A stretch of 64,000 bases of DNA from Odobenus rosmarus divergens (GCF_000321225.1 NW_004450402.1:3677997-3741996), one strand, 5' to 3'. Shown: positions 49,629-61,900, numbered from the stretch's first letter. A program made the numbers and translations. The notes: generated by a model not told the origin, from the sequence alone.

Positions 49629-49808
49629 GGGCACTTGGGTGGCTCAGTCAGTTAAGCATCTGCCTTCAGCTCAGGTCATGATCCCAGGGTCCTGGGATCA
49701 AGTCCCACATCGGGCTCCCTGCTCAGTGGGGAGCCTGCTTCTTCCTCTCGCTCTGCCTGCTTGCACTCTGTTTCTGTCTCTCTGTCAAATAAATAAATAA
49801 AAATAAAT
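49629..49808 (+). mobile_element. CanSINE (SINEC), sense, well preserved
   Basis: It has the head 'gggcacttgggtggctcagt', the body 'tcaggtcatgatcccagggt' and an A-rich tail of (AAAT)n. A perfect 15 bp target-site duplication, aaagttagagaacag, lies at 49614-49628 and 49809-49823, preceded by TTT, which suits L1-mediated insertion. Confidence 0.97.
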
Positions 49809-50019
49809 AAAGTTAGAGAACAGAATCCCCATGCTTAAGAAAATGCAAAACAAATACTAGTTGAACAATAGTTGTAGATTGGTTAATACTATTTAACAAA
49901 TATATGCTTAACAAATGTATGCTTCAAAGTGCTTCCAAAAAAGATGCCCAGGGTCAGGTCAAGTAGTTCAAGTTTACTGAGGCACAGCAAGAACTTGTCA
50001 TGTTATCATATGTAATATA

Positions 50020-50245
50020 ATAATAACAATAAGAGTTATTTGTGTAGTCTTTACTACAATAACTCAATTAATCCTCACAACAGCACGGTGAGATGTAGTT
50101 ATTATTGTTCACATTTTGCAGGTAAAAAAAGAGCAGGTCTAGTTATATTGAGTTGTTTGCCCAGGCTCACAGTGAGTAAATCAGAGAGCATTAAGGCCCA
50201 GTCCTGTTTGACCCCCAGAGCCTATGCACTTACCCCCAAGCAATA
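50020..50245 (-). mobile_element. MIR SINE, antisense
   Basis: In order: 'actcaattaatcctcacaac', 'gttcacattttgcaggtaaa', 'gagttgtttgcccaggctca', 'cccagtcctgtttgaccccc'. Confidence 0.82.
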
Positions 50246-50484
50246 CAGATGTTTTACTTGCTACAAATGAAGAGGGAAAATGACCACAAATAGATCAAAT
50301 TAATTTATTATCACCACTGGCAAAGGAACACAAAAATATATGTGTAATGGTGACTTATTAGTGTCATTTTTGTAGGACAGGGTAGAATTATACACATGGA
50401 AGCCATTAATGTAAAAATAGAATGTTTCAGAGGAATGTCACTTTAAATTATATAGGAACATCAGAAAATTTGAGAATTCTTGGC

Positions 50485-50610
50485 CTTGGTTCATTCATTA
50501 GTCGATTCATTCACTGTGGCACTGGGAATACAATGGTGAGCAAAAAAAAAAGAAAAAGAAAAGAAACAGTATCTCTGCTTTTGTAGAGCTTACAAGGAAG
50601 CTCTCTTAGG
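50485..50610 (-). mobile_element. L2 fragment, antisense
   Basis: The sequence 'attcattcactgtggcactg', then 'ggaatacaatggtgagcaaa', an A-rich expansion, and 'ttttgtagagcttacaagga' follows the reversed L2 3' end. Confidence 0.6.
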
Positions 50611-51329
50611 AAGATTCACATCAACTGAAGTATTACGTATTATGCTGACAGATGTATGATTTCACTAGAAATCGGTGCTTTGATGAAAAGCATCAGGGAT
50701 TGACTTGATCAAACAAACAAAAACAGCCTGAGGTCAGAGAAAGCCAGTGAAGAAGTGATATTGAGATGAGATACCACGGCTGAGTAGGATATGGTGCCCA
50801 AAGAATGTGGAGTTGAGTATTCCAAACAAAAGGCAGCGAAAGGGAAGGACAAAGAAGGAAGGCTGCAAAGGTGGGCAAGGTTTATACTATAAGAGAAATG
50901 GGGAACCCAGTCACAATAGTTTGAAGAAGCCTGACATGATCCAATTTGCATTTTGGAAAGATCATTCTTATGTCACTATAGAAATGGATTGGAGGGAGCC
51001 AAGATTGGATTTAGGGAGACTTTAGAAAGCTACACAGGAATCCAGGCAAGTGGTGGTGATTGCTTAGTCTTTGGAGTTGGTGGTGGAGATCAAAGAAAGC
51101 AGATAAAAGAAATCAAAAAATCTTTTTTTTAGGAAGGAAAATTTAGCAAATTGACTGGTTGTGTATAGGAGGTATAAAGGATGAATCCAAGTTTTCAGCC
51201 TTATGCAATTAGGGGAGAGGGCATGTGGGGGTTGTTTTCCTGAGAAGATCCAGAAAAATATCAAGCTTTATAGTGGGGTCAGGAGATAGGCAGATCTTAG
51301 GTTTCACTTTGAACATTTGTTGAATTTTT

Positions 51330-51450
51330 CCTACCTTTGACAACCAAAGGAATGGACTAACTTGGTAAGATATTGCAACCTCTTCCCTTACAAATTGAGA
51401 AAACTGAGACCCAGAGGACTGTCCAGGAACATACAGACTTGGAATCAAAA
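51330..51450 (-). mobile_element. MIR SINE fragment, antisense
   Basis: The segments 'ttacaaattgagaaaactga' and 'gacccagaggactgtccagg' are the reversed MIR core, adjacent to a CanSINE. Confidence 0.6.
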
Positions 51451-51486
51451 ACCAAGCCTCTTGCTTTTACCTATGAGCATTTTTCT

Positions 51487-51674
51487 TTCTTATTTTTTAA
51501 AGATTTTATTTATTAATTTGACAGAGAGAGATTGAGAGAGAGAGAGACAGAGCCAGGAGAGGAACAGAGGGAGAGGGACTTCCACGTGGGGCTCAATCCC
51601 ACAACCCTGAGATCATGACCTGAGCTGAAATCAAGAGTTGAACACTTAACCGACTGAGTCACCCAGCCCCCACC
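51487..51674 (-). mobile_element. CanSINE (SINEC), antisense
   Basis: The reversed tail 'ttttttaaagattttattta' is at the left and the reversed head 'cttaaccgactgagtcaccc' at the right. Its target-site duplication is atgagcatttttct (51473-51486) and atgaacatttttct (51675-51688), 14 bp with one mismatch. Confidence 0.95.
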
Positions 51675-52257
51675 ATGAACATTTTTCTAATAGGAAATCA
51701 GTTCTATACTTATAAATGTTAGCAGGCAAGACATGTTAAATATTTGAATATGGTTCTAAAGAAGATTTGGCATTTCCTCCCTTATAATTTAAATAATAAC
51801 AGTAATGAAGAATAATCATTATGTTAATAGATACTATTTAATGAATATCTACTATCTGCTAGGTGTTTAAATAGTTCGCATATGAATTCTCAGCTGCTTC
51901 AGTAGTGTTGTCCTAACCCTCAATTAAGGCGAAGAGATAACTGATACAACCTTTCAAAGAGTTTACCAAACCTAAATAATATAAAAGCAATTATACTAAT
52001 TTCAAAAGCCCACATTAACTCTAGATGAACTCTTCCTCATCTCATGACTTCCATGAGATGGAAGTTATTTCATTTCAACAAATTTTACTTCATAAGAATT
52101 TGGAGCAATTTTTTTCATCTGCCTAATCTTTCATTAGTTTATTTCTATTAATGAAAAGGGAAATATGTGTGTATATTTCATGAAGTGATTGTGGAAGCTT
52201 CTTGATTGTTATGTTTTTATTGGCTAAAATTCTTGATTATATCCTTTGTACTCCAAG

Positions 52258-52490
52258 CAGTGGTCAGTTAGCAAACTATAGCCATTAGGTGAAATTTGGC
52301 CTGCTATTTATTTATTTTTTTTTTAAGTTACATTGGAACACTGACATGCCCATTCATTTACGAATTGTCTATGGCTGTTTTCACACCAAAATATCAGAGT
52401 TGAATAGCTGCTGCAGCTATTATGTACCAGCAAAGCCAAAAATATGTGCTATTTGCCCCTTACAGCCAAAATTTACTGACCCTTTCTATA
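52258..52490. mobile_element. hAT-type non-autonomous DNA transposon (MER family)
   Basis: It starts 'cagtggtcagttagcaaact' and ends near 'aatttactgacccttt', which are degenerate inverted termini. Inside are 'cccattcatttacgaattgt', 'ctatggctgttttcacacc' and 'cagagttgaatagctgctgc', a layout common in mammalian hAT elements. An internal T-run lies at 52315. Confidence 0.75.
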
Positions 52491-53056
52491 GGGCAATCAC
52501 TATTAGTCTTTTGTAAGGTCATCATTTGATACTAGGTTTATCAAATACCCATCTCTAAGCTTGTACCATCCCTTACATTAAAGATCTTCATGGCAATGAT
52601 AAAGTTGATGGATCAAACTATCAGGCTTTGATCTGTGCTTCTGATCTGTAATTATTCATGGAAATGGAAGGATAATAAGTATTCTACAACTAGGGAAATA
52701 TTTTCTCTAAGATAAAGTCTCATAGTATGCGTTATTATTTTGTAGATTTATAAATTTTATTTAAAAACTGGAGAATAACCAAGATCTAATTGGCCTTTGA
52801 AAATATTCAGTAATGAGCTCTACTAAAGAAAAGGCTTTCCAAAGGAGCATTTGTGAAAATCTACAATGTAAATGTGTAATTACATATTAAACATTTATTA
52901 TTTTAAAAAATGAATGTTAGGTTACAACTGCAAGGAAGTTCTGTATTTTAGCTTGGTAATAGGCTATAAACCCAGAAAAAGAAGGCTCAAGAATATCTTA
53001 TCCACTGCTTAATATAAGCAAACAATAGCAAGTAATTTTCCTGTGTTGTTTAATTC

Positions 53057-53239
53057 ACTATTTCTTAAAGTATGATTCACCTGCATCAGAAGCTTCTGGA
53101 ATGTATTTCCAAAAGTGACAACTCCTAGGCCCCATCCTTCATCTACAAAATCAGAATCTTCAGGGGAGGGCTTAGGAACGTGCATTTTTAACAGGGGTGG
53201 GCCTTTATTTTTATGTAACCTGAAGTATGAGAACCTCTG
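53057..53239. mobile_element. MER5A-like hAT element
   Basis: The left terminus 'cactatttcttaaagtatga' and the right terminus 'gaagtatgagaacctctgg' are degenerate inverted repeats. Internal segments are 'cacctgcatcagaagcttct', 'tacaaaatcagaatcttcag' and 'cgtgcatttttaacagg'. The length of 183 nt suits MER5A. Confidence 0.82.
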
Positions 53240-53848
53240 GCTCAGTTCAAATGCTGTCACCTATGGGATATAATCAATTGAAACAAGGGTCAATTTCCTT
53301 TATGTAAAATGTCTTCTATTTCACTGGTAGCCTCAGTAAGCTATTGTTGAAATGCCAAGTATACATGGGATACAATAATAAACAATAAACTAGGTTAATT
53401 AAAGGGATGCTACTAAATTAGAAAGTGCCAATTGTAGAAGGTTTATTATGAATGTAATGATCTTGAAGCAATGAGAAATAATTAGCATTTAAATTAAGTT
53501 GTAGGTTAGCTGCATTAGGGAAAGGTTAGCTTGCTATGAATTTTTATAAGGCTATGATGTTATTTATGGATTGATTTGAGCATTGACTATAACCTAATTT
53601 AATGAAAATTTTAGAATAATGAAATTGTCATTATTAACTGAGCTACACATTATTTGATACATTTTCTTGAACACATTTACACTGAAATAAAATTTATACT
53701 AGATAAACCTGGATGTAAAGCTATATATGTAATACTTAAGTAATTTTAATACTTTATTTCTATGATTAGATTTAGTAAGCTGCTTAAAAGGTCATAGTCA
53801 CAGGGAGTGTGGCTTTGCTTCAACTGCATTTTTTTCCTGAAATTTTAG

Positions 53849-53983
53849 GTTGTGTGTGTGGTAAATAATTTCAAAGGAAGACAACCAGAAAATGAACATA
53901 TACACATGGATAATCTGGCACAGATGCCAATGATCAGCATTCCTCGAGTAGAAAGTCCTTTGGAAAAGGTAACATCTGTACAG
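53849..53983 (+). CDS. PLPPR5: PLPPR5 internal coding exon (about residues 267-311) with two in-frame donor sites
   Basis: The acceptor is cctgaaattttag and the exon opens GTT GTG TGT GTG GTA, finishing transmembrane segment 6 (VVCVV) before the cytoplasmic tail. The tail contains NNFKGRQPENEHIHMDN and then PMISIPRVESPLEK. Two donors are possible. The proximal one is AAG|gtaaca, ending the exon at 53968. The distal one is CAG|gtgatt, ending at 53983. Both keep phase 0. The 15 nt between them encodes VTSVQ, present in the 321-residue human form as I recall it. The coordinates given use the distal donor. With it the four exons give 232 codons, which leaves 10 residues of the 321 for a final exon. 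I could not find that exon between 53984 and 64000. Confidence 0.95.
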
Positions 53984-53989
53984 GTGATT
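53969..53989 (+). promoter_or_regulatory. PLPPR5: Tandem alternative 5' splice sites of the PLPPR5 penultimate exon
   Basis: A proximal GT at 53969-53970 (context AAG|gtaaca) and a distal GT at 53984-53985 (context CAG|gtgatt) are separated by exactly 15 nt, so use of either keeps the reading frame. Neither is a perfect U1 match. The proximal one is good at -3 to +4 (AAG|gtaa), and the distal one has an ideal CAG exon end but a weaker intron side. Competition between them would produce forms with or without five residues in the cytoplasmic tail. Human isoforms of 321 and 316 residues, which I recall, would fit this. Confidence 0.75.
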
Positions 53990-55599
53990 CATAATTTAAA
54001 TTCTCAAATGTGATTGTTATCTAGAGCAAATGAATAATCATTTCTGAGAGTTCCTGCACAGTCATGTTTGATTTACTAAAGCAAATTTAGAATCTAATGT
54101 GGTATTTAGCAAGAATTTAGTCACTGATAGCTTCATCTTAGAAAAATGCATATCACATTGAAAATAATTCTTTGAATACCTCATGCTAAAAGCTTAGTAT
54201 TTATGTATGGAATATGTTCTGTACTTTGCCATAACTTTGAGATAAGGAACACTGTGCAATGATGGGTCTCATGCATGGGTGAAATGATAAGGTAGTCTCA
54301 TTTGAGAATACATGAATTTTTTTCATAAAATACATTCCACTTTTCCCATCCTCTGTTTATGTTAGATAAGACTTAGGATAATGCCTAGGACATAATATGG
54401 CTCAATAAGTTTTGTTGAATCTCATTATATAAAGACCTGGCAGCAAGAAAACACCAGTCATGCTCTCCTAATCAGGGAGGTCCTGAGGGTCAGGTTGGGC
54501 AGAATGGAGCCGGACCAGGTAGCACTTTGAATGGCAGGTCAAGGCTTCATTGGGCATGACAATGAACCAATAGCCAGGTATTTAACAAAACTTTTCTTGA
54601 GACTTTTTCTCTAGACTTATCTGGTGACCTAGGGAGGGTAATATTACTTAAATGATAATGCAATTATGTACATTTGTAATTGGTTCAGTGATTACCCAGA
54701 GGGATATTAAAGGCTTCTCATCAGTCCTGTCCATACCCCCACTTTGATAGATATGTTAGATGAAGAGATCAATTACATGCTAATCAGGGGCTTAGATGGT
54801 ATGAATCAGTGAGGGATAATTAATACATTGGTTGAAAAAATAAAAGTTCTTGAGAGATTAGATACAGTTAACCACTAGAAATAAAGCAGATGTTTTGGAT
54901 TTGGATTTAAAAAGAAGTTCATGTAGGGTAGGGTACATCTAGGGTAACTACACAAACAAAAAAGCCTCAGAGGGTATAGTAGGTTACCATTTGGCATGTG
55001 TCAACATCATGTTACAGCTGCCAAGAGTTATATAATCTTAAGTTCCACTTAACGAAAATAATATCCTGAATGAGGGGATTGATGGTTTGCCCTGCTCATA
55101 CTAACTTGGAACACCATAAACTGCCCTTATTGACATAGTTTTGAGGAGGGCATCAATAAAATAGAGTAGTCGGTACTCAAATATTTGTTAAATGCGTGAA
55201 TGAATGTGTCCAGGACAGTGAATGGACTCAAAGTCATGGATTATGAAAGACTGTTGAAGAAATAAAAAATGATAGAGAAGAAAGAAAACTCATGGAAGAA
55301 GCAATAATGTTCCATACGTATCTGAAGGACTATTGTATGGCAGAGGGATGCAATTTGTTCTGCCAGCGCCTCAGAGGTGACAGTTAGGATGACAGAAATG
55401 AAAGTGTTAAGAGGACAAATAATGTCTAGAAAGAAGGAAAAACTTTCTCAAAATGGGATGTCTTCCTTAGGAAAAATGAAATTTCCGTTTTTAAAAAAAA
55501 ATTCCTTTTATTATAAGGATTCAAGAATAGTTAAACTATCACTTATCCATGATAGTGTGGAGGGAATTCAAGGATCACTGTGAGGATAGAGGTACTAGA

Positions 55600-55765
55600 T
55601 CATCATCATCACAACAATATTAATAGCTACCTTTTAGTAATCATTTGATATGTGTCAAGTACTATGCAGATTGCTTATGTAAATTCCACAAATACACTTC
55701 TATGCTCTGAAAGTCTAACTTCATTCCTTACAACAGTTTTTAAAGCTGGGTGTCATCATAGTGGC
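55600..55765 (-). mobile_element. MIR-like fragment, antisense (weak)
   Basis: The sequence 'gatatgtgtcaagtactatg' with a preceding 'acaatattaatagctacctt' resembles the reversed 3' side of MIR. The remainder is too diverged to be sure. Confidence 0.35.
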
Positions 55766-56214
55766 AAATGCTGCTAATAGTCCACAGTATCCCTTCCCCC
55801 ATTCTTCCTTTTAGTAACTGAATTCCCCAATCCAATTTTAGCTACATCCACCACTGCCTAGCCATAGTCTGTATCTCCCAGCTACCACTGCAGGTAGGCA
55901 TGACCATGCAGCTAAGTTTAGACCAATGGGATGTAAGTAGAAGTGGTCAGTGCAACCTCTGGTTCATCGCTTGAGGACTCTTGTCTCTGTCTCTCCTCAC
56001 CCTTTTCATCAAGTGGAAAAGGTATGACTGGAAGTAATCTTTAACTTTTTAAGATGACCGATCCACTTTGACGGCCTAAGTTCCTAGATGAGCTCAGGAA
56101 ACAGTCCACAGACACACTCTAGATGGTTCTGAAAAAGAAAGAAACTTCTTTCCTCTCTGAACCATTGGATTGTTTTCATCTCTTTCCCACAGTGGCTTAG
56201 CTGATGCCCGATTA

Positions 56215-56300
56215 CAGTGTCTCCATTGTACAGTTAAGAAAACTAAACTCCCAAGTGTTAAGCAATTTGCAAAAGTCCACATCATCAATAAGCAGCAAAG
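56215..56300 (-). mobile_element. MIR fragment, antisense
   Basis: The sequence 'cattgtacagttaagaaaac' followed by 'aagtgttaagcaatttgcaa' is the reversed MIR core. Confidence 0.6.
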
Positions 56301-57814
56301 TGATACAATGTGGTATTTCCAGATACATGTGTTTTGTTTAAAACTGAATAATATGTAAAAAATTATATCTTTTATAACTCAAGAAATGAATATAGAAAGC
56401 AACAGAATTTAGGAAGAGATATTAGACATATTTTGAAGACAATGGTCAGGTTAATAATTAGTCTTCACTTTATATACCTCTGAAGTTAACTTGAACAATA
56501 ATCACTGTCTTCTGTTTTTTAACATATTTATTTGTGTAAAGGTTCTTTAGTAGCCTCCTAGCATTGCCAAATATCCTTATATATCATTATATCCTTTTAT
56601 ATATAAAATGATCATAAATTTCTGTTGTTGAATTTAAGCAAATTTATTTTAATTTACAGAGAGTTTTAAAATATGAAAGCAAGTATATTCTATTAGAATC
56701 TGTAGATTTCAAGACATCAGTGTGTATTAACTTCTTTCATTAATTGTTTTGTTTATGACAAATTCATGTGCTCTGTTTTTACTTTGATAGTTAGGGAATA
56801 AAGGTGATTTAGGTGATTTGAATCTGACTCAGTTCTCCCTTTTGCCCCCCGAAGGGCATTGGCACACACCTTGCTGAGTTCCGACTTTGCTCCCTACTCT
56901 TTTTATCCTGTTTCCAGGCAGAACGCTGTCTGCACAATGCAGGATCTGCTCCTGCGTCACACAGACCACTGGAAGATCACGAATCGAGCTACTGGGGACG
57001 TATCTCAGGCTTCCTTGTGGAGCTCTGTTGCTGAGAGGACATGTATTTGTGCTCATCAGCCAAAAAGGGAGGAACGCCATCACTTAAGGGAAGCCCACAG
57101 TGGCTTTCTCTATCTTTTGTGATACAGAGTATTTGGAGTAAATGTATTGCTTTTCATCATAGTTCGCGATGGGAAACAAGTGAATACAAAATTCCCCCCA
57201 GTATTTGATCTTAGTAATTGATAGTTGGAGAGTGGCAATAGGTTCTTGAAACTGCCCTCAGAGGAGGAAAAGGGAGTCCAGTATGAAAGTTTGGTCTGCA
57301 GACCTCGCCAGTAGTTTGAGCACTGTGATGTATTATGCCAAGCTATCATTTTCGGCTGGCCAGTTTTGTGTGAAGAAGGCAAAGGGTTTCTTTTAGAAGC
57401 TATGTACTTACATAACCTCCTATGTTCAAAGTACATGTTTGATAAACTGTAAGCTACAGAGTAATTACAACATGCCAGTGTTCTTTATTTTTATGCCAGC
57501 GGTTTATCCCTTAATTATAGGGAGTTTGTCATATAGTTAATTACCATAGTTTATGAGGAAAAGTCATGATTTTTCTGAAAGCTAAGTAAATCTGAACATT
57601 CATTACATTTGGTTTTATGAAAAGAATTAATCATCTGTGGAAACTGGCCCCTCATATCTCATAGTCCACTAAATATTTAAGTTGCCAGTAACTTCATTAC
57701 AGCTGTTTGTAATATCAAATCCTAAAAGTCTAACTGTGTATCAGGAGTGAATAAATGATTAAGTCAGTGTTACATTCCTATAATGGAATCCAGTACCTTA
57801 TAACGCGGTGTTTC

Positions 57815-58015
57815 AGCCACAGGTTCTGGAGGTAGACTGGCTGGGAATTTAGGACAATTTTGACCTTGGGCAGCTTGTTCAAATATTCCGTGAGTTTTCT
57901 CAATCATAGAATGGACGTCATGAGAGTTCAATAAGCTAATAGTAAAGCACTCAGAACAGTATCTGGAACCTGTAAAGCCCTTAATCACTGCCAGTTATTA
58001 TTACCATTTAACAGT
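57815..58015 (+). mobile_element. MIR SINE, sense
   Basis: The sequence 'acaattttgaccttgggcag', then 'agttttctcaatcatagaat', then 'cactcagaacagtatctgg' and 'ccagttattattaccattta' follows the MIR order. Confidence 0.75.
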
Positions 58016-58087
58016 TGAAATGGATGGGGTAAATCAAGATGTGGAAAGTTTTCTGATACATATTGTAAAGGTTTTTTGTTTGTGTAA

Positions 58088-58090
58088 ATT

Positions 58091-58129
<39 letters not shown>

Positions 58130-58340
58130 TTTGAGAAAGAGAGGGAGAGTGCCCATGTGCCCCTGAGTCAGGGGGTGGGGTAGCAGAGGGGGAGGGAGAA
58201 GTCCACAAGCTGACTCTGCACCTGCTAAGCCCTTGAGCTCTTGGATCAAGTTGCGGGACTGGATCCCAGGACCCTGAGATCCTGATCTGAGCCCAAACCA
58301 AGAGTTACGTGCTTAAAAGCCTGAGCCATCCAGGAGCCCC
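58088..58340 (-). mobile_element. CanSINE (SINEC), antisense, with long (TTTA)n tail
   Basis: The reversed head 'aagcctgagccatccaggag' at the right and 'gggactggatcccaggaccc' in the body identify the family. The tail at 58088-58132 is about 10 units of a TTTA repeat on this strand (TAAA on the SINE's own strand). I could not find a clear target-site duplication; both flanks are T/G-rich. Confidence 0.9.
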
Positions 58341-58556
58341 ATAGTTGTTGTTGTTTTTTTTTTTAAGTTGATATATATATCGTGTGTGTGTGTATGATGA
58401 AGCTAGTTATGTAAATTACCACACAAGATAAATTCTTTCTGGTAAGATATAAAAGAGCATGTAGATGAAAGAGGGGAAAAAAGAGAGAGAGAGAAACTAG
58501 ATACCAATCTGAAAGCAATGCTTCAACAAAGGAAGCAACTGAGATAGTGTACTGGA

Positions 58557-58685
58557 TTTCTTTTTTTTCTTTCCCTTCTTTTTGTTCCTTTGTTCTTTCG
58601 TTTTTTCATTCTTTCTTTTTTTCCTTTCATCCTCCCTTCCTCCCTTTTCTCTTTCTTTTGTTCTCTTTCTCTTCCTTTTTCTTTC
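58557..58685. repeat. Long polypyrimidine tract
   Basis: About 129 nt that is almost only T and C on the + strand, with a few scattered G and A. It mirrors into a Lys/Glu/Arg-rich minus-strand frame (58497-58820) that is not a gene. Confidence 0.9.
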
Positions 58686-61159
58686 TATAATGAAAAATTC
58701 ATGAATAATTGTGTAACAAAAATAATTACAAAATGCTCTAAGGAGGTTCTGGTTATGCTTCCTCTTATTGACTACCGATATGTTCAAATTTACCGAAGTC
58801 CCTTGGAAAGATTCCCTCACAATAATTTAAATCCCCATGCTCCTTCCTTATGTGTCACAGGGATTTAAAAGGATCCTTTTAAAAATGTTTGGTCTATTTT
58901 TCTCTGCTGAACTGAGCATGAGTACCTTGGTTGTGTCTCCCATGCCCTCATGCCTAGGGTCCAGGTTCCCTTGGCACGCCTGCAGCCATACTCATTCCAG
59001 GTCCCATCTGTCCTGAGAACCTTCACACAAGCCTTGTGCAGGTGCCTCTTACTTAAAGGATCCACAAAGTTCCCACTCCACCAAGGCCCCAGGGAACCAG
59101 CTTTCTTCATAGGTCACACCACTTCCTTTCAGACTCATCCTTTTCTGGCTCCTGCCTTTGAGGGCCCATGCACCCAGACAAAAGCTTCAGTGGTGCTGGC
59201 TTCAGGATGGCTTCAAATACATGAAATTTCTATTAATTACTCTGGGATTCCAGAAACTTCTGGGAAGTGGAGATGGAGACGTTTACATATTCATTATCTT
59301 TAGTTACTTATATTAGCAAGAATAAAGAATTAATATCTTAATAGCTGTGTCACAAAGAGTAGAAACTAGATAGAGTAAAACTTTAGTCATTTCTACTAAA
59401 TATCATATACATTAATCCAGTTTGAAGGATGTCACCAAAGGACGATTAAATTGTTTCTTTGCCAATAAAGAAGTTCAAAATTGTGGAATTGGCTAAAATC
59501 CTATAGAATCTCAATAATACACCAAAATTTGAGAGAGTAAAGATAGAGATAGGAGCAATCTCTGGGAGAACGAGGAGTCTATTCTATTTCGAACACATTT
59601 CAGCACCTTGAACCAACACCATTTTGAGACTGGGTTAGCAAATAGGCAAATACATGACAAAAGAAAGCCTTTGGGCAAGAAATTTTCCCTCTGATCAAGC
59701 TTCTAATTAATATGGGTTCATAGTAAATGAGGGAGTTCTTTTCCTCAACTGAATGGGTGCTATAAAATGGAATGGAGCATTACCTTCATTCAAAAAAAAA
59801 AAAAAAAACTGGCTCCAAAGACTGCATCTACCTGGAGTAGAGGTTACACTGAAGAGATTAACAATCTTTCTGATGGTCCAACAACCATGGGGATGAAACT
59901 GTATAGGAACAAAGTGATGTTCCTATAGTCTCAGCTTCTTCTCCCACTCCACTCATCAAATCATCAAAATGATGTTATAAAACTACATTCACCATCTTTT
60001 CAGCTCAAGATCTGATGTAAAGATTCCTTGACTCTTCATGGAACAATTTGGGGATCTTTGATGAATCTTCTCCCTCCGTTTTAGGGAGACAAACTGAGCT
60101 AAATCTATTATGATTCAAATATAAATAACTAGGACAATATTTAAATCCTTTAAAATGATTTCATGACACAGATGAGAGAGATAGACACATTTCAAGAGTT
60201 AGAATATGTTTTGGAAAAAAAATTAACTACAAGAAATTTAATTAAATTTATTATAGAGAGCATCTTCTTTTCACTGTCAAGGAAATTAAAGAAAATATGT
60301 GAAATGAGAGATGAAAGTTAGGTGGCACAAGGGCACAATTAGGAAACAAGGAAAACAAGTAACATTATGGCAGGATGGAAACCAATAGTAGAAACCATAA
60401 AGAACAAAATCCCTACTGGATAAAGTCATATCAGTTATATTAAGGACAGGTTTCAGCATATGTAGTAAAAGAATAAGAAAATAAAATTGATCTGAGAAAA
60501 GATAACAGATACGGAAGACATACGACAGTATGTCATATGAATCATTGTAGATGATGAATCATTGTAGATCCAGAAGAAAAGGGTAAATAGAACTAGAGCA
60601 ATATTCAGAGATATATATGAAGGAGACTTTTCTTTCAAACAAATACCTTTAGTCTAGAAGGGTTAATTAGATACAAGGTAAAATTAAAATATATACTAAA
60701 ACATAGATGATATTTCTCAGTGAAATTTTAGAATTTCAATACTGAAGAAAGAGACCTATAAATTCTGTGGGAGATGTTATTGTTCCCAATTATTAACTAC
60801 CACCTTCCTTTGGCAGAGTATCCTTCCTTCAGTTATTTTGGATTTGTTCAATAACATGTGAATGAATCTGACTTATGCCCCATCAGTCAGAAACTTGTAG
60901 AGACATCAAGAGTTTTTGCCAACTTTATTGCTCCTTGGCTTTTTTTCTGGAAAAGTCCATGTTCCAGATAGGGGCTGCTTCCTCAGCCTGTACCCCAGAA
61001 TGGGAATACACAAGAAACAGAAGAGCACGCAACCACTAGGCTGGAGCAGATCCATAGAACCTGACCACCAACAAGTGGTATGAGGGAGTTGGAAGCCACT
61101 GTGCTTTTGAGGTTATAATATCGTATACCTAGTGAAAACTAACACACACACCAAGGCAG

Positions 61160-61900
61160 AAAAATTAGGTTACCAACCCAAGACTGACAGCATATTGGCC
61201 TCAGACTTCTCTCTCCATAACAGTAGATGCCAGAATAGAAAGGAGTAATGTCTTCAGAGTTTTCAAAGTAAAAGTTTGTGACATAAGAATTTTATTCCCA
61301 CTGAAAAGGTCATTTAAGTATTCAAGATAACCATAAAATACCAGATATGCAAAAATTTAGGAATTATATTACTCATGAAATATTACCAGAAGATGTTTAC
61401 CAACTAACTAAGCAACACACCAATATCTGGAGCTTTCAAAGATTTTATTTACTTATTTGTCAGAGACAGAGAGAGGCAGGAAGAGAAAGAAGCAGGCTTC
61501 CCACTGAGTAAGGAGCCCAGTGCAGGATTCAGTCCCAGGACCCTGTGATCATGACCTGAGCCAAAGGCAAATGCTTAACTGACTGAGCCATCCAAGTATC
61601 CCGATCTAGAGCTTTCAAATTGGCAAAGTCATGATATGAATGAATTGGCAGAAAGAATGGAAACCATTTACATAAAGAATTAATTGGAATTGGCTATGGT
61701 AATTACAGAGAAAAGTTAAACAATTTATTTAAAGAGAAGATATATAAAAAAGAAAATAATATAACAATGATAAAACGAGACAGACATACTAGATAATACC
61801 AACAAAAGTAAAATTATGATAATTTCCAGATTTTATAAAGGAGGGACTCGGTATCACTGTTTTTTTCTTGACATTGCTTACTAGAAAAATATAGGTTGAA
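61160..61900 (+). mobile_element. L1M fragment, sense, interrupted by a CanSINE
   Basis: The sequence 'tagatgccagaatagaaagg', then 'agttttcaaagtaaaagttt', then 'aagaattttattcccactg' and 'aaaataccagatatgcaaaa' follows the 3' region of ancient L1 ORF2 on the + strand. The fragment seems to continue past the SINE at 61441-61603. The right boundary is uncertain. Confidence 0.55.
61441..61603 (-). mobile_element. CanSINE (SINEC), antisense
   Basis: The reversed tail 'gattttatttacttatttg' is at the left and the reversed head 'ttaactgactgagccatcca' at the right. Its target-site duplication is atctggagctttcaaa (61425-61440) and atctagagctttcaaa (61604-61619), 16 bp with one mismatch. Confidence 0.95.

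Larger units (their letters stand above)
45234..53848 (+). other. PLPPR5: PLPPR5 intron, 8.6 kb
   Basis: It is bounded by donor gtaagt and acceptor aattttag. It contains three CanSINEs (45532, 49629 and 51487), two hAT copies (52258 and 53057) and MIR/L2 fragments from 47 to 51.5 kb. The final 600 bases before the exon are AT-rich and show no repeat that I can identify. Confidence 0.9.

Noticed and set aside
8945..53983. Alternative identity of the gene as PLPPR1, PLPPR3 or PLPPR4
   Set aside because: The exon translations (for example GNLAPHFLALCKPN, IKAKGTRLAKPVLC and DNLAQMPMISIPRVESPLEK) fit PLPPR5. PLPPR3 and PLPPR4 have long tails absent here, and PLPPR1 differs at many of these residues as I remember it.
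58088..58132. A regular short-unit array that could be mistaken for a CRISPR-type repeat
   Set aside because: It is a tetranucleotide microsatellite at a SINE tail. There are no spacers, and the genome is mammalian.
58497..58820. A 107-codon minus-strand frame very rich in Lys, Arg and Glu
   Set aside because: It is the translation of the polypyrimidine tract, not a charged protein gene.
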